From: Agarivorans albus
Lineage (GTDB): Bacteria > Pseudomonadota > Gammaproteobacteria > Enterobacterales > Celerinatantimonadaceae
Reading direction: 5' to 3'
Length of the DNA: 64,000 nt
NCBI RefSeq assembly: GCF_019670105.1
Contig: NZ_AP023032.1
Location: 1,978,972-2,042,971, forward strand
Position numbers and translations under genes: made by a program
Notes under the pieces: generated by a model
Told to the model about the DNA's origin: nothing
Database searches by the model: none
The model's input: only the letters and a program-made list of their open reading frames with translations
In this document: piece by piece, positions 28,020 to 35,829 of the stretch
Layout: each line of letters opens with the position of its first letter
How positions within the stretch are numbered: the first letter of the stretch is position 1

Positions 28020-28454
28020 ATGAGCTATCGTCACATTTTAGTCGCCGTCGACCTCTCTGAAAACAGCAGACGAATAATCGATAAAGTCATCCTGCTAGCG
28101 AAACCACTCGATGCAAAAGTATCACTGATTTTTGTTGATGAAAGCGCTAACGATTCAGCATTCAGTGGGCTAATTGATCTTGATTTAGCCGCCATAGAAC
28201 CAATGCATCCTAGCCTTAAAGAGTTTGCTAACAAGCTTAACGCCTTGGTGGTGGATACTAATTACACCATTGAGAACCAGTTTGTTATGCAAGGTGATTT
28301 AAGTGCCCGCTTAGATGAAACAGTGGCCGAGGTAGGCGCTGACTTAATCGTATGTGGTCATGATAATGGGTTCTGGCATCGTTTAGCGTCTAAACATCAT
28401 GAGCTGGTTAATAACGTCTCGATAGATCTGCTGGTTATACCTATCGATCAGTGA
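28020..28454 (+). CDS. uspA: Universal stress protein, UspA family
   Basis: 144 aa, cytosolic. The beginning YRHILVAVDLSENS is the UspA start, and the closing motif VCGHDNGFWHRLASKHHELVNNVSIDLLVIP is close to the E. coli UspA form, which lacks the ATP-binding G-2x-G-9x-G(S/T) motif. GAGG precedes the ATG at the right distance. Sits alone with a long structured leader. Role in survival of starvation and oxidative stress is inferred from the family. Confidence 0.92.
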   Translation: MSYRHILVAVDLSENSRRIIDKVILLAKPLDAKVSLIFVDESANDSAFSGLIDLDLAAIEPMHPSLKEFANKLNALVVDTNYTIENQFVMQGDLSARLDETVAEVGADLIVCGHDNGFWHRLASKHHELVNNVSIDLLVIPIDQ

Positions 28455-28590
28455 GCGGTTAAGCATCATACTCATCGGGTGTAACTAAAGCCTGATGAGT
28501 ATTTCTTTGTTTAACGCCTCTTCTCTACTACGCTTTTAGGCCTTTATTGTTGACGAAGGCTTAAGTGTTATAGCTTTACTTGTGATTAAA

Positions 28591-28620
28591 AAGCCCTTGG
28601 CATTTTCATGCCAAGGGCTT
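28591..28620 (-). terminator. Terminator of the PL7 alginate lyase gene
   Basis: Perfect 13-bp arms AAGCCCTTGGCAT and ATGCCAAGGGCTT around TTTC. On the minus strand it is followed by T5, so it ends the alginate lyase transcript. It may also stop uspA transcripts weakly. Confidence 0.9.
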
Positions 28621-28654
28621 GTGTTTATAAACGGAGTTGTTTGCTTATTTAGCC

Positions 28655-29713
28655 TTATTGAATAAGGTTAAGTTTATAGAAGCTTACTTGTGTGTAATCA
28701 CCAGCATCTAAGCCATTATTGCTGCAGCCCGAGCTCCAAGTATTGGTTTTAGGTTTGATATTGCACTGGTTGTAAGCACCTGCTTTAAAGTACATCCAAT
28801 CTTGCGCGTAGCTGGTATCTAAGTCTGAAGCAGAGTTAGGTTCAGCTAAGTTAACCTTATACGTGACAACTTGCTCATTGGCTTCACCTGGGTTTTTGGT
28901 AAATGTGAGGTTCATTATGTTGTCAACAATATCAACGTCATAAGAGAACAATTCACCCAGCTTGATGCCGCCAACTGGATCTTTATCGTCTTTGGTTAAG
29001 TTGTACTGGCCGAAGATGTTATGAGGAATATCGAAACGGTCTTTCTTGTCTTTAGGATTAATTTCATAGTTCCAGAATAGCGAACCATGCTCATGGTTTG
29101 GCAATTTGCGGAAGAAGATCTTTAAAGGTTCATTATTTGAACCATGGATCTGGCCAATAACCACCGAGTGAGCACCCATTTTTGCATCGTTACCACTTAG
29201 GCTTACATGGTCAACACTTAAGGCTGCGCTCATGCGTCCGCCAATAGAGCCGTAAGCTGCCGCATTGTCGTGAGAAGCCAATACAAAATTGGTGCTTGGA
29301 TCTTTATACCCAGTAGGTAAGTTCACGTTTAACATTGCGCGTAATTCACTACGAGCGTTTTTACTGTTAGGAGTAGTCACGGCTTCATTAGGTACTTTAA
29401 ATACCATGGCGCCAGTTTCAGCGTTGGTGTAAAACCATTCTGGATGTGAGAACGGATTTTCTGCATCGTTTAGTTGAGATGCATACACTTCCATGGTTTT
29501 ACCTTCGCGCTCAGGCTTGGTATCAGGGTAGGGTAAGTTAATTTTCCACTTACGCATTTCGAAGTTTTGCGCCGGGGCTTTAGAGGCATCCAGCTTCGAC
29601 ATCAATTCAAGCTGGTAATTGGTCGGTGTATTCGCTGCGCCAGCTGCGCCAGCTGCGCCAGCTGTACCTGCAAACAGTGCAGCTACGGCACAAGCGACAT
29701 AAATCTTTTTCAT
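28655..29713 (-). CDS. Alginate lyase, PL7 family
   Basis: 352 aa, secreted (signal peptide of about 26 residues with an odd AGA repeat at its end). Single PL7 beta-jelly-roll with all three hallmark motifs: RSELR (121-125), QIH (188-190) and YFKAGAYNQ (308-316), providing the catalytic Gln, His, Tyr and Arg. QIH rather than QVH is usually linked to activity on guluronate-containing stretches. Cys318 and Cys330 may form a disulfide in the C-terminal loop. Beta-elimination of alginate to unsaturated oligosaccharides. A palindrome 62 bases upstream may be its operator. Confidence 0.94.
   Translation of the reverse strand: MKKIYVACAVAALFAGTAGAAGAAGAANTPTNYQLELMSKLDASKAPAQNFEMRKWKINLPYPDTKPEREGKTMEVYASQLNDAENPFSHPEWFYTNAETGAMVFKVPNEAVTTPNSKNARSELRAMLNVNLPTGYKDPSTNFVLASHDNAAAYGSIGGRMSAALSVDHVSLSGNDAKMGAHSVVIGQIHGSNNEPLKIFFRKLPNHEHGSLFWNYEINPKDKKDRFDIPHNIFGQYNLTKDDKDPVGGIKLGELFSYDVDIVDNIMNLTFTKNPGEANEQVVTYKVNLAEPNSASDLDTSYAQDWMYFKAGAYNQCNIKPKTNTWSSGCSNNGLDAGDYTQVSFYKLNLIQ
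29635..29661 (-). repeat. Three tandem 9-bp repeats in the alginate lyase signal peptide
   Basis: CTGCGCCAG repeated three times without change (29635-29661), encoding Gly-Ala-Ala type triplets at the C-region of the signal peptide. It is likely a slippage-prone coding microsatellite changing the length around the cleavage site. Confidence 0.8.
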
Positions 29714-29774
29714 GATAGTTCCCTGTTAGTTAAATGTAACTCGTAGACGGAGTTTTCGTGAACAGGGAAACGTT

Positions 29775-29792
29775 ATAATACTATTGTATTAT
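29775..29792 (-). promoter_or_regulatory. Palindromic candidate operator of the alginate lyase gene
   Basis: ATAATAC-TATT-GTATTAT, perfect 7-bp arms, centred about 70 bases before the lyase start. A related but weaker sequence precedes the second lyase (30812-30827). The size fits a dimeric GntR- or LacI-type repressor, but no such gene is adjacent. Confidence 0.5.
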
Positions 29793-29989
29793 TAAATATG
29801 ATGACCTTGGCAATTATTCATATTGCTCTTTGTTTTTGAGAGTTTCATTTATAAATTTTGCTGTACATCACAGTTTGTGGGATGGAAACAGTTTGGTTCA
29901 CTGCGCAATGTTCGCCGGTAAACACGACGATTTTAACTGTAAGTCAAAGCAAATTAGTGCTAACAGAGCCTGGCTCTGCTAGCTGTCGT

Positions 29990-30541
29990 TTAGTTTTTAT
30001 CTAAAGGGCAGCTCAGTAGCTTTTGGTGATCAACAAGACTACATACTTGTAATTGCTGTTCAGTGATTAATGCGTAACTGGCTTGCCAATCTTGTCGAGG
30101 CATAGATACCGAGCCGGGATTAAGCACAAAGTGCCCGTCTTGTTGTTGGGCTTGCGGAATATGGCTGTGGCCGCTCACCAATATATCTCCAGGGCTTAAA
30201 GGCGGCAGTTGGTTTGGTCCATAATTATGGCCATGACACAAAAATATTTTGCGTGTTCCTAAAAGCATTTGGTTGTATTCAGCTAACAATGGAAAGTGAC
30301 ACAGGGCTTGGTCTACTTCGCTATCGCAATTCCCTCTAACCGCAATAATTTTATCAGCGATGTTGTTTAAGTCTTCCGCTACTTTTAAAGGTGCATAGTG
30401 AGCGGGCACGGGGTTACGAGGCCCGTGGTTAAGTACATCGCCCAAGCTGATTAAATGCGAAGCTCCGCTGCGTTTAAAAGCGGCTAAAGTGAGTGTTAGG
30501 GCTTGGTAGTCGCCATGAATATCAGAACATACAAACAGCAT
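29990..30541 (-). CDS. yfcE: Phosphodiesterase YfcE
   Basis: 183-aa calcineurin-like metallophosphoesterase. The metal-binding motifs are CSDIHGD, SLGDVLNHG, GNCDSE, CHGH and SGHSHIP, all intact. Length and motifs match E. coli YfcE, a Mn-dependent phosphodiesterase of unknown physiological substrate. It ends near the alginate lyase start and shows no functional link to it. Confidence 0.92.
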   Translation of the reverse strand: MLFVCSDIHGDYQALTLTLAAFKRSGASHLISLGDVLNHGPRNPVPAHYAPLKVAEDLNNIADKIIAVRGNCDSEVDQALCHFPLLAEYNQMLLGTRKIFLCHGHNYGPNQLPPLSPGDILVSGHSHIPQAQQQDGHFVLNPGSVSMPRQDWQASYALITEQQLQVCSLVDHQKLLSCPLDKN

Positions 30542-30842
30542 AAGTTGTCCTTTGAGTGAAACTGAGAAGAGCTGCTAAAGCCAATTTAGCGCCTTGGGCG
30601 TTTATTTTAGCGCTTTAAATAGGAAACTGAACAGGCAAGAACAACTAATAGTGAGAACTCCCTACGCCAAGTCTTAAGAACCCAACAACGAAAAATAATT
30701 CCGCTCATCTAACAATTCGTTAAGCTAGTTCTAACTCATTACTTTTGAGCCTTGGTGCACACTATCGTGTTAAGTGGCTTTTATTGTTGTTCGAATATGC
30801 TAAATATTTATTAGTATGATGATATTACATTAATGAGGGCTT
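30542..30842 (+). promoter_or_regulatory. Upstream region of the second lyase, with operator-like sequence at 30812-30827
   Basis: 301 bases between yfcE and the lyase. TAGTAT-GATG-ATATTA (30812-30827) matches the palindrome before the PL7 lyase at 11 of 16 positions, with two of the changes compensating each other across the dyad. TATGAT (30815-30820) could be a -10. TGAGGG before the ATG is the probable ribosome binding site. Nothing else is recognised. Confidence 0.4.
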
Positions 30843-31703
30843 ATGAAAAACCATATACTCGCTCTATCTGCTTTACTAGCTGTTTCCACATTGGCTTCAG
30901 CCAATGTTCAGTTTTCTGATAACAACGGTAGCTTGGGCGAGCCGGTTAACTATCCTCAGTTTCAACATGTTTTAAGCGAATCTGAGCTGCAAATTTCAGA
31001 TGCTGAAGGTAAGAAAGGCAATAAGGAATACTTTGCGCTAGATGGAGATTTTACTGGTATCGTGAGTCCTTACTTTTATGTAGATAAAACAAGCGAAGCC
31101 CTGGTCTTCAAAATGAAGAACGATCATTTACGTAATGAAGTTCGGGTGCATAAAAACTTCCGTACCGATTTACCCGATCATTTTTACTCATTACGCGCCG
31201 ACGTTGAAATGATTGACCCTGAAGCTTCAATGAAAAACTCAGACTCAAAACAAGATGAGATTACTTTTCTACAAGTACATAACAAGGGCTTAGATGACGA
31301 AGGCACACACAATGTACCGCACCCCTTATTGAGGGTGGTATGGAAGCGTGATGCTAATGGCGTGAAAGGGCATTTTTGGGCAATCATCAAAAACAATGCA
31401 GTCATTTGCAAAGGGTCCTTTGGTAAAAAAAACAAAGACAAAAATATGTGTAAGCCTGATGTTGCTTATAGCCACATTGATTTGGGTAAAGCGCCGACAG
31501 GTAAAACTACCGCTTTTGATATTACCGTAGGCAACAAAACGCTATCGGTTGACGTAGACGGTACCAACCTAGTTAAGCACGACATTGATTATTGGCGTCA
31601 CCTGTTAAGTTACTTTAAAGCCGGCGTATACAACCAATTTACCCATGGTATGAGTGAAGCACATTTCTACAAGCTTGAGTACTCAGCAGCTGAGCCTAAA
31701 TAG
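30843..31703 (+). CDS. PL7-fold polysaccharide lyase with variant RNEVR motif
   Basis: 286 aa, signal peptide of 20 residues (LASA-NVQF). Alginate_lyase2-type jelly roll: RNEVR (97-101) in place of the usual R(S/T)ELR, QVH (144-146) and YFKAGVYNQ (257-265). The catalytic residues are kept, but the first motif and most other residues diverge strongly from the neighbouring PL7 enzyme, so it may belong to another PL7 subfamily or to PL18. It is followed after 90 bases by a GH88 hydrolase, suggesting the true substrate contains glucuronate (for example glucuronan) rather than only alginate. Confidence 0.82.
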   Translation: MKNHILALSALLAVSTLASANVQFSDNNGSLGEPVNYPQFQHVLSESELQISDAEGKKGNKEYFALDGDFTGIVSPYFYVDKTSEALVFKMKNDHLRNEVRVHKNFRTDLPDHFYSLRADVEMIDPEASMKNSDSKQDEITFLQVHNKGLDDEGTHNVPHPLLRVVWKRDANGVKGHFWAIIKNNAVICKGSFGKKNKDKNMCKPDVAYSHIDLGKAPTGKTTAFDITVGNKTLSVDVDGTNLVKHDIDYWRHLLSYFKAGVYNQFTHGMSEAHFYKLEYSAAEPK

Positions 31704-31793
31704 AAGCCTGCACCTGGTTAGCTCTCGCGTGCCACCTCCCGAGAGCCCTTAGCCTGCTAGCAGCTATTTACCGTACCAAACTATGAGGTAACT

Positions 31794-33032
31794 ATGCCCC
31801 TTTTTTCCATTAAACACGCCAATCTTAAAAACGCTGTTGTCGCAGGATTAGCGGTAAGCATGTTGTCTGTAAACGCACAGGCGGTAGCCAGCCAAGCGCC
31901 CCCACAAAGCGTGATGGCGCTTATCGAAAGCAAATCTGAACTGCTTGCCTCCGAGGCATTAAACAGTAACAAACATTGGTTTACAGCCTATACCAATGAA
32001 GCGGGAAAATGGCAGCATGAGTACTCGAAAAACTGGTGTAGCGGATTTATACCGGGCATCTTTTGGTATCTAAATGCACTAAGTAATAATGGCCAATGGC
32101 AGCAGTATGCTGAGCATTGGACAGAAGGGGTAAGGTCGCGCGCCTATGCCACTGACAATGATACTGGCTTTCAAATTTTTAACAGTTTTGGTTTAGGTTA
32201 CACCATGGGTAAAAAGCCTAGCGATGATTACAAGCAAGTATTGATAGATGGTGCCTCTACCTTAGTGAAACAGCGTTACAACAAAGATATCGGCGCATTT
32301 CGGTCTTGGCGGCAGGGGATTAGTAATCCCACTCGGCTGCCTTTTGAAGTCAATATTGATCAATTGATGAATATGGAATTGGTGCTTTGGGTAGGCAAAC
32401 ATGCCAACAAGCCCGAATTCACCAAGATGGCGATCTCACATGCAGATAAAACCTGGGAGCACGGCGTAAGAGAAAATGGCAGCACCTACCATGTAGTGAG
32501 TTATAGCCCCAGTGGTGAAGTAGTTAAGAAAAGAACTCATCAAGGCTGGAAAACGGAATCAACTTGGTCAAGAGGCCAAGCTTGGTCGGTTTATGCTTAT
32601 GCTATGTATTATCGTTACACGGGTTTAGAACGGATGCTAGAGCGCTCAATCAAGTCTTATGAATACTTTATTGAAAGCACCAAACAACAAACTCAAGACT
32701 TGGTGCCGTATTCAGACTTTGACGCTCCAATAGATGATGATAACCCTCGAGATAGTTCTGCTACGGCGATTGTGGCATCAGCACTCATCGAGCTTTATAA
32801 GATTACTCAACAAGAGAAGTACTTAAACGACGCACAACAAATGCTAGCGTCACTTTCTACACCTAAATACTTAGCAATGGACAATAACTACCAAAGTATT
32901 TTGCTGAAAGGCTCAGAAAAATGGGGCGAGCCAGAAGTCGGCACTATTTTTGGCGATTACTTTTTCATAGAGGCTTTATATCGTTGGCAACAATGGGCGC
33001 CTCGCAAGCTGCCTAAGCATTTTGGTTTGTAA
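31794..33032 (+). CDS. Unsaturated uronyl hydrolase, GH88
   Basis: 412 aa with a signal-like N-terminus (AVVAGLAVSMLSVNAQAVA), so probably periplasmic. (alpha/alpha)6 barrel of GH88: Asp123 in DNDTGFQIFNSFGLGY and Asp189 in FEVNIDQLMNMELV match the two catalytic aspartates of unsaturated glucuronyl hydrolases. WSRGQAWSVYAYAMYYRYTG is another strong family motif. Removes the 4,5-unsaturated uronate from the end of oligosaccharides made by lyases. Together with the lyase just upstream it forms a two-step pathway: cut by elimination, then release of the unsaturated residue. Confidence 0.93.
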   Translation: MPLFSIKHANLKNAVVAGLAVSMLSVNAQAVASQAPPQSVMALIESKSELLASEALNSNKHWFTAYTNEAGKWQHEYSKNWCSGFIPGIFWYLNALSNNGQWQQYAEHWTEGVRSRAYATDNDTGFQIFNSFGLGYTMGKKPSDDYKQVLIDGASTLVKQRYNKDIGAFRSWRQGISNPTRLPFEVNIDQLMNMELVLWVGKHANKPEFTKMAISHADKTWEHGVRENGSTYHVVSYSPSGEVVKKRTHQGWKTESTWSRGQAWSVYAYAMYYRYTGLERMLERSIKSYEYFIESTKQQTQDLVPYSDFDAPIDDDNPRDSSATAIVASALIELYKITQQEKYLNDAQQMLASLSTPKYLAMDNNYQSILLKGSEKWGEPEVGTIFGDYFFIEALYRWQQWAPRKLPKHFGL

Positions 33033-33038
33033 TGATTA

Positions 33039-33059
33039 AAAGCCTCTTCGTGAGGCTTT
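33039..33059. terminator. Terminator between GH88 and GDSL genes
   Basis: AAAGCCTC - TTCGT - GAGGCTTT, 8-bp stem between convergent genes; short T/A tracts. Confidence 0.75.
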
Positions 33060-33067
33060 AGTTATGC

Positions 33068-33697
33068 TTACTGGTAGATAAACGCCAGTTTTGCCGCAAG
33101 CGCTTCAGCAAGTTGCTTATGTTGCTCAGGGCTTAAATGAACGCCGTCTTGTTGTTTAAGTTTAATAATGCTGTTTACATCAAAAAACGCGCAGCTAAGC
33201 CTTTTTGCTTTAGCTGCGAGTAAGCCAGCAAGTAGCTGAGACTTAGCTTGCGAGCCTTTAAAGTGCTGACCGAAAGGGCCTGTTTCATCTATTGCTGGTG
33301 GAGCAACTAACAACACCTTGGGGCTTGTTATTCCTTGGTTTACACAGTGCTGGTCTAGCTCAACAACCATTTGCTCAAGGTTGTCACTTATCTGCTCTAC
33401 TGCAAGTTGAAATTCTGGATAAAAATCATTAGTGCCTAACATCAATACTAAGCAGTCTGGCTGGTGCTTTTGGGTGTCTTGCAACAAGGCATCTATGCCG
33501 CTGCTCAAACCAAAGCTTGATGAACTGGGATAGGTGGTTCTGCCGGGTTGTCCAGCTTCAATAATTTGGTAAGGCTCGCCAAGCAAGTTCTCCATAACCC
33601 GCGGCCAACGAGAGTTGGCTGGCATACGTTGCCTACTAGCAGGAGAGTAACCCCAAGTATTAGAGTCGCCAAAACACAGTACTTTATTGATTGCCAA
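33068..33697 (-). CDS. SGNH/GDSL family esterase
   Basis: 209 aa, no signal peptide. Block I GDSNTWG with Ser12, block II with Gly in AGQPGRTT, block III GTND and block V DGVHLSPEQH give the full catalytic set of SGNH hydrolases. The GDSN form and the AGQPGRTTY motif are those of arylesterase/acyl-CoA thioesterase-like lyases, including acetylxylan esterase-like proteins. An acyl or acetyl ester is the likely substrate. Its place beside the polysaccharide genes is suggestive of deacetylation of oligosaccharides, but this is speculation. Confidence 0.85.
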   Translation of the reverse strand: MAINKVLCFGDSNTWGYSPASRQRMPANSRWPRVMENLLGEPYQIIEAGQPGRTTYPSSSSFGLSSGIDALLQDTQKHQPDCLVLMLGTNDFYPEFQLAVEQISDNLEQMVVELDQHCVNQGITSPKVLLVAPPAIDETGPFGQHFKGSQAKSQLLAGLLAAKAKRLSCAFFDVNSIIKLKQQDGVHLSPEQHKQLAEALAAKLAFIYQ

Positions 33698-33734
33698 AGT
33701 GTGTTCCTTATTGTTGTGTGGCTAAAGAGTATAA

Positions 33735-33758
33735 AAAAACCTGCTAGTGCAGGTTTTT
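33735..33758 (-). terminator. Terminator of yjdM
   Basis: AAAAACCTGC - TAGT - GCAGGTTTTT, perfect 10-bp arms. It lies between two minus-strand genes and ends the yjdM transcript. Confidence 0.9.
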
Positions 33759-33782
33759 ATTTAGCGATAGAACTGAGTTCAC

Positions 33783-34124
33783 CTAGTTTTGTTTTCTAAC
33801 AAATTTAGATTTAAGCATCATGTGGCCGTGACCATCTACCTTACAGTCGATGTCATGATCAGCATCTACAAAGCGTTTAATTACCGCTTTAGTACCAACT
33901 TTTAGCACTAACGACGACCCTTTCACTTTTAGGTCTTTAATCAGGGTAACTTTGTCGTCTTCTGCCAGTAAATTGCCTACAGCGTCTTTAAGTACAATGG
34001 CATCAGGGTCAACAACAACTTCGTTAGGGTTCCACTCATGCGCGCATTCAGGGCAAATAAGTAGTGAACCATCTTGGTATACATAGGCTGATTCACATTC
34101 TGGGCATGGAGGCAGATCGCTCAT
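33783..34124 (-). CDS. yjdM: PhnA/YjdM family zinc-ribbon protein
   Basis: 113 aa. N-terminal zinc ribbon (Cys7, Cys10, Cys24, Cys27) and a C-terminal SH3-like domain (DKVTLIKDLKVKGSSLVLKVGT). The family is often called alkylphosphonate utilisation protein PhnA, though no phn gene is here and E. coli YjdM has no proven role in it. Single gene with its own terminator. An 18-bp palindrome 65 bases before the start may be an operator. Confidence 0.93.
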   Translation of the reverse strand: MSDLPPCPECESAYVYQDGSLLICPECAHEWNPNEVVVDPDAIVLKDAVGNLLAEDDKVTLIKDLKVKGSSLVLKVGTKAVIKRFVDADHDIDCKVDGHGHMMLKSKFVRKQN

Positions 34125-34188
34125 GATATTTTCTCTTTAATCTTTAGTTTATGGTGGCAAAGCGAAGGTAACGCTTTAAGCCATAGCA

Positions 34189-34206
34189 GTACTAGTAAAC
34201 TAGTAC
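34189..34206 (-). promoter_or_regulatory. 18-bp palindrome upstream of yjdM
   Basis: GTACTAGT-AA-ACTAGTAC, perfect 8-bp arms, in the 372-base gap 34125-34496 between two divergent genes. Apart from it the gap is AT-rich and shows nothing I recognise; no FNR box is found before the Fe-S protein gene. Confidence 0.45.
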
Positions 34207-34496
34207 CTAATATTTGTAGGGACATTATAAGTAAGAATGACTCTGCCAGCTAGCGCTTAGCTAAGATTGCTGCGGGTAATGGCAGTATCTGAGTAAATTT
34301 TCACCCTTGGATGGCCTTTCAACACATTCCAAGTATGTAGTTTAAAACTGTCGCACTTAGCACAAAGCTTACATTTACTTGTTTGCTTTATTTCATCTCT
34401 CTTTAGTTTGAACGAAATATCAGCCACTTAAGTTATGTTTTCACTGGCTTTGATATTGCAGCCTAGCTTTCAATAAGCAGAAAGTGTGGGGAAGCT

Positions 34497-35345
34497 ATGT
34501 TACGCGAGATAATAGAAATAGATGAAGCGCTATGCGACGGATGTGGTCAATGTGTGCCTGCTTGCCATGAAGGTGCCTTGCAAATCATCGACCAAAAAGC
34601 TCGCTTAATTAGCGACTTAATGTGTGATGGCCTAGGTGCTTGCTTGGGACATTGTCCCACAGGCGCAATGACTGTGGTAAAGCGTGAAGCTAGCGCTTAT
34701 GACGAACGAAAAGTCATGGAAAACATCATACAAGGTGGGCCAAATGTAATTAAAGCCCATTTAGAACATATGCTAGAGCATCAAGAATTTGATTATTACC
34801 AAATCGCCTTACAGGTATTGGCGGAGCAGGGAATAGATGTGCCCTCTCACAAACAATTGTCCGATGAGGCCTCAACTACAGGCTGCCCCGGTAAAAAAGA
34901 GCAGGTGCTTGTTCGAGATAAAGGTGAGCCAAACCAAGTATCAAGTGATGGAAGTGCGCCAACTAGCGCCTTAAGCCATTGGCCTATTCAATTACATCTT
35001 ATTAACAGCGCCAATCCAGTTTTTGTGGGCGCGGACTTGTTACTCGCTGCCGATTGTAGCGCGTTTGCCGCAGCCGATTTTCACAGCAGCTATTTAGACG
35101 GGAAAAAGCTACTTATTGCTTGCCCTAAACTAGATGAAAACCAAGACGCTTATGTGGAAAAACTCAATATGCTTATTCGCTATGGTCAACTTAAAAGCCT
35201 GACTATTTTGCGAATGGAGGTGCCTTGCTGTGGTGGACTCTCTAAGTGGGTGAAAAATGTCTTAGCTAAGCTAAAGCAACCCTTAGAGAGTGTTGAAATA
35301 ACCATCAATAAGGTAGGAGAGGTGGTCGCCACTAAAGCACTTTAA
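34497..35345 (+). CDS. 4Fe-4S ferredoxin-like protein of the CCGG type
   Basis: 282 aa. N-terminal double ferredoxin domain: the first cluster motif is complete (Cys13, 16, 19, 23), while the second has Leu in place of its second Cys (Cys43, 49, 53), as I recall for this family. Further conserved features are GCPG near 125, HWPIQLHLINSANPVFVGAD, LLAADCSAF, CPKLDENQDAY and a late VPCCGGL. Homologues occur in Shewanella and in many anaerobes, near redox genes, with no defined role. The gene stands alone. Confidence 0.8.
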   Translation: MLREIIEIDEALCDGCGQCVPACHEGALQIIDQKARLISDLMCDGLGACLGHCPTGAMTVVKREASAYDERKVMENIIQGGPNVIKAHLEHMLEHQEFDYYQIALQVLAEQGIDVPSHKQLSDEASTTGCPGKKEQVLVRDKGEPNQVSSDGSAPTSALSHWPIQLHLINSANPVFVGADLLLAADCSAFAAADFHSSYLDGKKLLIACPKLDENQDAYVEKLNMLIRYGQLKSLTILRMEVPCCGGLSKWVKNVLAKLKQPLESVEITINKVGEVVATKAL

Positions 35346-35405
35346 TGTAGTGTGTTATGTATACTTAACAAGCCAGTTCCTCAATAAATTGGGTCTCGGG
35401 CTTTG

Positions 35406-35774
35406 CTATGCCCGAACGCTAAGGTACCACCACACCAATGGCGCCAACAATACTAACTCTAAGCCTACATATAACCATTGTTTTGTTACCGAACCGTCTA
35501 GCATTATTCCTATAAGTCTTGCCACAAGTAGGCCAAACATTAGTGATGCGCTAGTAGCGGCAAGGCTTGTCACCCAAGGCTGAAATTGATGATGAAACAT
35601 TAGCAAACAACCAAAACCAATTAACAGACCCCACCAAATTCTTCGTTCAATTGCATCAAAGGTATTGTCGGGAATTGCCTTGTTACTGACTAATTCTGGA
35701 TTAGATACCAGCACAATGCCGGCAATGATCAATGCGATGCCAATGCCTCGTAACAATAAGCTAGTTTCTATCAT
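35406..35774 (-). CDS. Small four-helix membrane protein (DUF4345-like)
   Basis: 122 aa with four hydrophobic segments: about residues 6-23, 46-62, 67-90 and 100-118. SLMFGLLVARLIGIMLDG is the most characteristic stretch and suggests the DUF4345 group. No function can be given. Adjacent to the SDR gene in the same direction, 55 bases apart, so it may be cotranscribed. Confidence 0.62.
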   Translation of the reverse strand: MIETSLLLRGIGIALIIAGIVLVSNPELVSNKAIPDNTFDAIERRIWWGLLIGFGCLLMFHHQFQPWVTSLAATSASLMFGLLVARLIGIMLDGSVTKQWLYVGLELVLLAPLVWWYLSVRA

Positions 35775-35829
35775 TTTTTGCTCCTGTGGGGCTAAGTATT
35801 ACTTTAAACTTGGTCGATTTGAGTCAAGC

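Noticed and set aside
35350-35583. 77-codon open frame after the Fe-S protein gene
   Set aside because: Mostly antisense to the four-helix membrane protein gene at 35406-35774, whose translation has clear membrane helices.
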